Source: Haloferula rosea (GTDB lineage: Bacteria > Verrucomicrobiota > Verrucomicrobiia > Verrucomicrobiales > Akkermansiaceae). From it: a stretch of DNA of 64,000 nt. This document shows, in pieces, positions 61,083 through 64,000 of the stretch (positions within the stretch are counted from its first letter, which is position 1; each line of letters opens with the position of its first letter). Location of the stretch: positions 347,956 through 411,955 of the forward strand of contig NZ_JAENII010000003.1 of NCBI RefSeq assembly GCF_016595525.1, written 5' to 3'. The notes under the pieces are model-generated. The model saw nothing but the letters and a program-made list of their open reading frames with translations. It did not search any database and was not told the origin of the DNA. The position numbers and the translations under genes are program-made.

Positions 61083-64000
61083 ATGATTCCTGCATCCACG
61101 CGACCGTCTTTCGGGATTCTGGCTCTCCTTTCTCTCTGTTTCACCTTGGCAGGATTCGGAGCCCTGGCTCCCACCGATCTGCGCTGCGAATACCGCGTCG
61201 ATCCACTCGGCATCGACAACACCAAGCCAAGACTGAGCTGGAAACTTGTGGACTCCGAAAACAAGCGCGGCCAGAGGCAAACCGGCTATCAGGTGCTCGT
61301 CGCCAGCAGCTTGGAGAAGCTTGAGGCCAATCGCGGCGACTTGTGGGACAGCGGCGGCAAAGAGGATTCCGAGTCCTTGCACCGCGTCTATGCCGGTGTC
61401 CCACTGGAATCGGGCCAGCATTGTTACTGGAAGGTTCGGGTCAATGATTCGACCGGCAAACTCTCGGACTGGAGTCAGCCGGCAAAGTTCACCATCGGTC
61501 TGCTGGCCCCCACAGACTGGAAAGGCCAATGGATCCACAAGAAGGATCAGAAGATGACCGACCATAATTGGTTTCGCAAAAACTTCACGCTCGCGCAGAA
61601 CCCCTCATCCGCCACGATCCATCTCGCATCCTTCGGCTATCACGAACTCTACGTGAACGGTCAGAAGGTCGGCGATGGCGTGATGAATCCGGTGCTCTCT
61701 TTCATGAAGAAGCGCCTCCCCTATCTCACCTACGACATCGCCGAATACTTGAAGCCCGGCGACAACGTGATTGCCGTTTGGCACGCCGCCGGTTGGGCGC
61801 GCTGGCCACGGGTAAAAGAGTACCGGAAACCTCCCTTCACCTTCAAGGCACAGGCCGTGATCCAGGACAAAAGCGAGACGATGGTCTTGGGATCCGACCG
61901 CTCATGGAAGTGCTGGAAGAGCCACAGCGAATACATCGGACCATGGGATATCCTCGACTTTGGAGGCGAAAGAATCGACGCACGTCGTCAGGTTCCCGAC
62001 TGGAACCAAGCCGACTATGACGACGCCAAATGGCCCCATGCCGGAGTCTGGAAAGGCAAGATTCCTGCAACGCTGAGCGCCCAGATGGTGGAGCCTCAGG
62101 TGAAGTTCCAGAAGGTGACCCCGAAAGCCATTTCCAAAAATGATGACGGCACCCACCTCATCGACATGGGGCGGAATTACACCGGCTACTTCGAAATCAA
62201 TCTCCGTAACGGCACAGCCGGACAAACAGTCACCTTCGAGGTCGCCAACAGGATCGAGCCAGGAAGGCCCAGTTGTTATGGCCAGAAAAGCGAATACATC
62301 TTCGACGAGACCGGCGAAGGGACCTTCACCAACCGCTTCAATGTCGCCGGTGGTCGCTGGGTGACCGTCACCGGCTTGGGTTACCAACCAGATCTCGAGG
62401 ACATCGCCGGATACGTCATCACCAACGACCGCAAACAGATCAGCAAGTTCGAGAGCTCGAGCGAACTGCTCAATCGCATCTACCTGATCAATCTCGATAC
62501 CTACCTCGCCAACACCCTCGACGGCATCCTCATGGACTGCCCACACCGCGAACGACGCGGCTGGGGCGAAGTCACCGTGGCCGCCATGTATGGCGACGCC
62601 CTGCCGAACTTCGAGAGCGGTGCCTACATGGACCAGTATCTTCAATATCAGCGCGACGCACAGTTCGACGACGGCCAGATCCGCGCCATCGTCAACGAGC
62701 AGGATCGCCCCTTCTTCATGTGGAAGGCCAACAGCCCCATCACCGTCTGGGCGAGCTACCGCATGCTCGGAGACATCAAGATCCTCGAAGACAACTACGA
62801 CTCGATGGAGCGTTGGATGACCTGGCTGTTCGAGCACTCCAACTACTCGACCGGCGGCAGCCTCATCGTCGGCGAGCGGGGCAAGCGCGAGTTCCCCGGT
62901 CTGGGCGATTGGTGCACGCCGAAAGGAAATTTCTGGGACAGCGCCAACTCGCCCGAAGCCAACCATTTCAACAACTGCCTCTACGCCTTCATGCTCGAAA
63001 CTGCCGGTAAAGTCGCGTCGGCCCTCGGAAAGACCGACGACGCGAGAAAGTACGCGGACCGGCTTAAGGTGCAGCGCAAGGCGATCCACGACGAGTTCTA
63101 CGATCCCGCCACCGGTGACTATGGAAACGGCCAACAGGTCAACCAAGCCTTCGCTTTGATCGCCGGGGTGCCGCCTGAATCCGAGAAACAGAAGGTTTAC
63201 GACCGCCTCGTGGACGAAGTGCTCTACGAATTTCCCTACTACGATACTGGTAGTTCCGGCCAGGGCCTCTACACCCGCTACTTCACCGAATACGGCGAAC
63301 GGATGGATCTCATCTACGAACTCCTCCGGGATGAAGCCCATCCGAGCTACGGCTACTTCCTCGCCCAGGACGAAACGACCTGGCCCGAGCGCTGGTCGTC
63401 GGTGGGCGGCAGCCGCATCCATACCTGCTACACCGGCATCGGAGGCTACTTCATCATGGGCTTCGGCGGCATTCGCCCGGATCCTGAAAAACCCGGCATG
63501 CGCCACTTTCTCGTCAAGCCCTCCCCGGTCGGCGACCTGACGTATGCGAACACCGAGTTCGTGTCGGGCTACGGGCCGATCGTTTCGAATTGGAAACGCA
63601 ACGGCGAAGGGGCGAGTTTCCATATCGAGGTGCCGGTCAACAGCCGGGCGAAGGTGTTCCTTCCCGCGAACGACAAGTCGGACGTCGAGGAGGGCGGCGG
63701 GCCTGCGGAGGAGGCGGACGGCGTCCGCTATCTCGGCTCGGAAGCAAGCGCTGCCGTCGGGAACTACGTGATCTACGAGGTCGGCTCGGGATCCTATGAC
63801 TTCCGCGTTTCCAAGCTGCCGGTAACGAGTTTCCCCGAGCCGATGTTCCGCGGCCCGAACCTGTCGCGGATCGCGCGCATGAGTGCCTCGTCGATGCATA
63901 TCGAAACTGAGAAGATCCCCGGCTTTGAAGCGTTCAAAGCCAACGACGAAGATCCCGCGACCTCATGGCGGGCCGCATCCGCAGACGATCAATGGCTCGA
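61083..64000 (+). CDS. GH78 alpha-L-rhamnosidase (third), 3' end outside window
   Basis: The frame starts at ATG 61083, stays open for 972 codons and leaves the window, so the stop is not seen. A signal peptide (FGILALLSLCFTLAGFGALA) is followed by the Ig-like N-terminal domain (DLRCEYRVDPLGIDNTKPRL), the Bac_rhamnosid_N beta sandwich (ATIHLASFGYHELYVNGQKV), and the alpha/alpha barrel with MDCPHRERRGWGEV (Asp485-Glu490) and TTWPERWSSVGG. A C-terminal beta domain and, at the very edge, the start of a discoidin-like domain (FKANDEDPATSWRA) are visible, which is an extension beyond the usual GH78 length. It is 28 bases downstream of rhaT and very probably in its operon. Confidence 0.92.
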   Translation, partial: MIPASTRPSFGILALLSLCFTLAGFGALAPTDLRCEYRVDPLGIDNTKPRLSWKLVDSENKRGQRQTGYQVLVASSLEKLEANRGDLWDSGGKEDSESLHRVYAGVPLESGQHCYWKVRVNDSTGKLSDWSQPAKFTIGLLAPTDWKGQWIHKKDQKMTDHNWFRKNFTLAQNPSSATIHLASFGYHELYVNGQKVGDGVMNPVLSFMKKRLPYLTYDIAEYLKPGDNVIAVWHAAGWARWPRVKEYRKPPFTFKAQAVIQDKSETMVLGSDRSWKCWKSHSEYIGPWDILDFGGERIDARRQVPDWNQADYDDAKWPHAGVWKGKIPATLSAQMVEPQVKFQKVTPKAISKNDDGTHLIDMGRNYTGYFEINLRNGTAGQTVTFEVANRIEPGRPSCYGQKSEYIFDETGEGTFTNRFNVAGGRWVTVTGLGYQPDLEDIAGYVITNDRKQISKFESSSELLNRIYLINLDTYLANTLDGILMDCPHRERRGWGEVTVAAMYGDALPNFESGAYMDQYLQYQRDAQFDDGQIRAIVNEQDRPFFMWKANSPITVWASYRMLGDIKILEDNYDSMERWMTWLFEHSNYSTGGSLIVGERGKREFPGLGDWCTPKGNFWDSANSPEANHFNNCLYAFMLETAGKVASALGKTDDARKYADRLKVQRKAIHDEFYDPATGDYGNGQQVNQAFALIAGVPPESEKQKVYDRLVDEVLYEFPYYDTGSSGQGLYTRYFTEYGERMDLIYELLRDEAHPSYGYFLAQDETTWPERWSSVGGSRIHTCYTGIGGYFIMGFGGIRPDPEKPGMRHFLVKPSPVGDLTYANTEFVSGYGPIVSNWKRNGEGASFHIEVPVNSRAKVFLPANDKSDVEEGGGPAEEADGVRYLGSEASAAVGNYVIYEVGSGSYDFRVSKLPVTSFPEPMFRGPNLSRIARMSASSMHIETEKIPGFEAFKANDEDPATSWRAASADDQWL

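Noticed and set aside
61902..63899. Open frame of 665 codons on the minus strand
   Set aside because: It lies wholly inside the third GH78 gene, whose domains are clear. The antisense product has no family features.
23674..64000. SusC/SusD transporter pair or integrase suggesting a Bacteroidetes-type island
   Set aside because: No TonB-dependent receptor, SusD-like lipoprotein, integrase or transposase is visible in the window.

Overview
The window looks like a chromosome segment from a high-GC, probably marine member of the Verrucomicrobiota. The main evidence is the mixture of gene types: very large secreted proteins with autotransporter-type beta-strand repeats, three proteins ending in PEP-CTERM sorting signals, an ECF sigma factor paired with a FecR-LamG membrane protein, DUF1080 and SHD1-type domains, and many sulfatase and rhamnosidase genes without any SusC/SusD pair. 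The taxonomic assignment is an inference from family content; no rRNA gene is present.

Left part (1-23.5 kb), mostly housekeeping. It holds the 5' end of a secreted protein on the minus strand (1-320); two tandem, partly duplicated beta-repeat surface proteins (516-6214); an N-acetylneuraminate lyase; a tRNA-Arg(ACG) with its own terminator; a pair of paralogous membrane proteins; a GH25-like lipoprotein; and a secreted HExxHxxGxxH metalloprotease. Next come the Mg2+ transporter mgtE with a tiny kinase-like protein, an inverted pair of palindromic intergenic repeats, the thrB-thrC pair followed by a HupE/UreJ-2 membrane protein, an N-acetylmuramoyl-L-alanine amidase, a small ion channel overlapping a guanine deaminase, and a large secreted protein.

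Right part (23.6-64 kb), a carbohydrate-use region. In order: two beta-propeller proteins of the BNR_4 type whose His/His/Tyr/Arg spacing resembles PL25 ulvan lyases; a PEP-CTERM protein; an alginate/glucuronan-lyase-like enzyme overlapping a GH106-type rhamnosidase; a minus-strand ECF sigma and FecR-LamG pair; a LamG multidomain protein; a sulfatase with an unusual active-site motif; a second PEP-CTERM protein; and a truncated sulfatase relic. These are followed by a GH78-like rhamnosidase, a membrane-anchored helical protein, a 1181-residue protein with an unrecognised N-terminal domain, a second GH78 overlapping a DUF1080 protein, and a secreted beta-sandwich protein with an SHD1-like tail. 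The block ends with an AraC regulator divergent from an AraA-fold sugar isomerase, the L-rhamnose/H+ symporter RhaT, and a third GH78 that runs off the right edge.

How the parts may fit together (inference): secreted lyases, a sulfatase and rhamnosidases break a rhamnose-, uronate- and sulfate-containing glycan such as ulvan. RhaT imports the released L-rhamnose, the isomerase converts it, and the AraC protein and the ECF/FecR-LamG pair regulate the genes. The most notable structural point is a set of roughly 200-residue modules (called A and B here). Each occurs three times in the window, once as a stand-alone PEP-CTERM protein and otherwise within larger secreted proteins. They behave like shuffled, undescribed carbohydrate-binding or surface-attachment domains.
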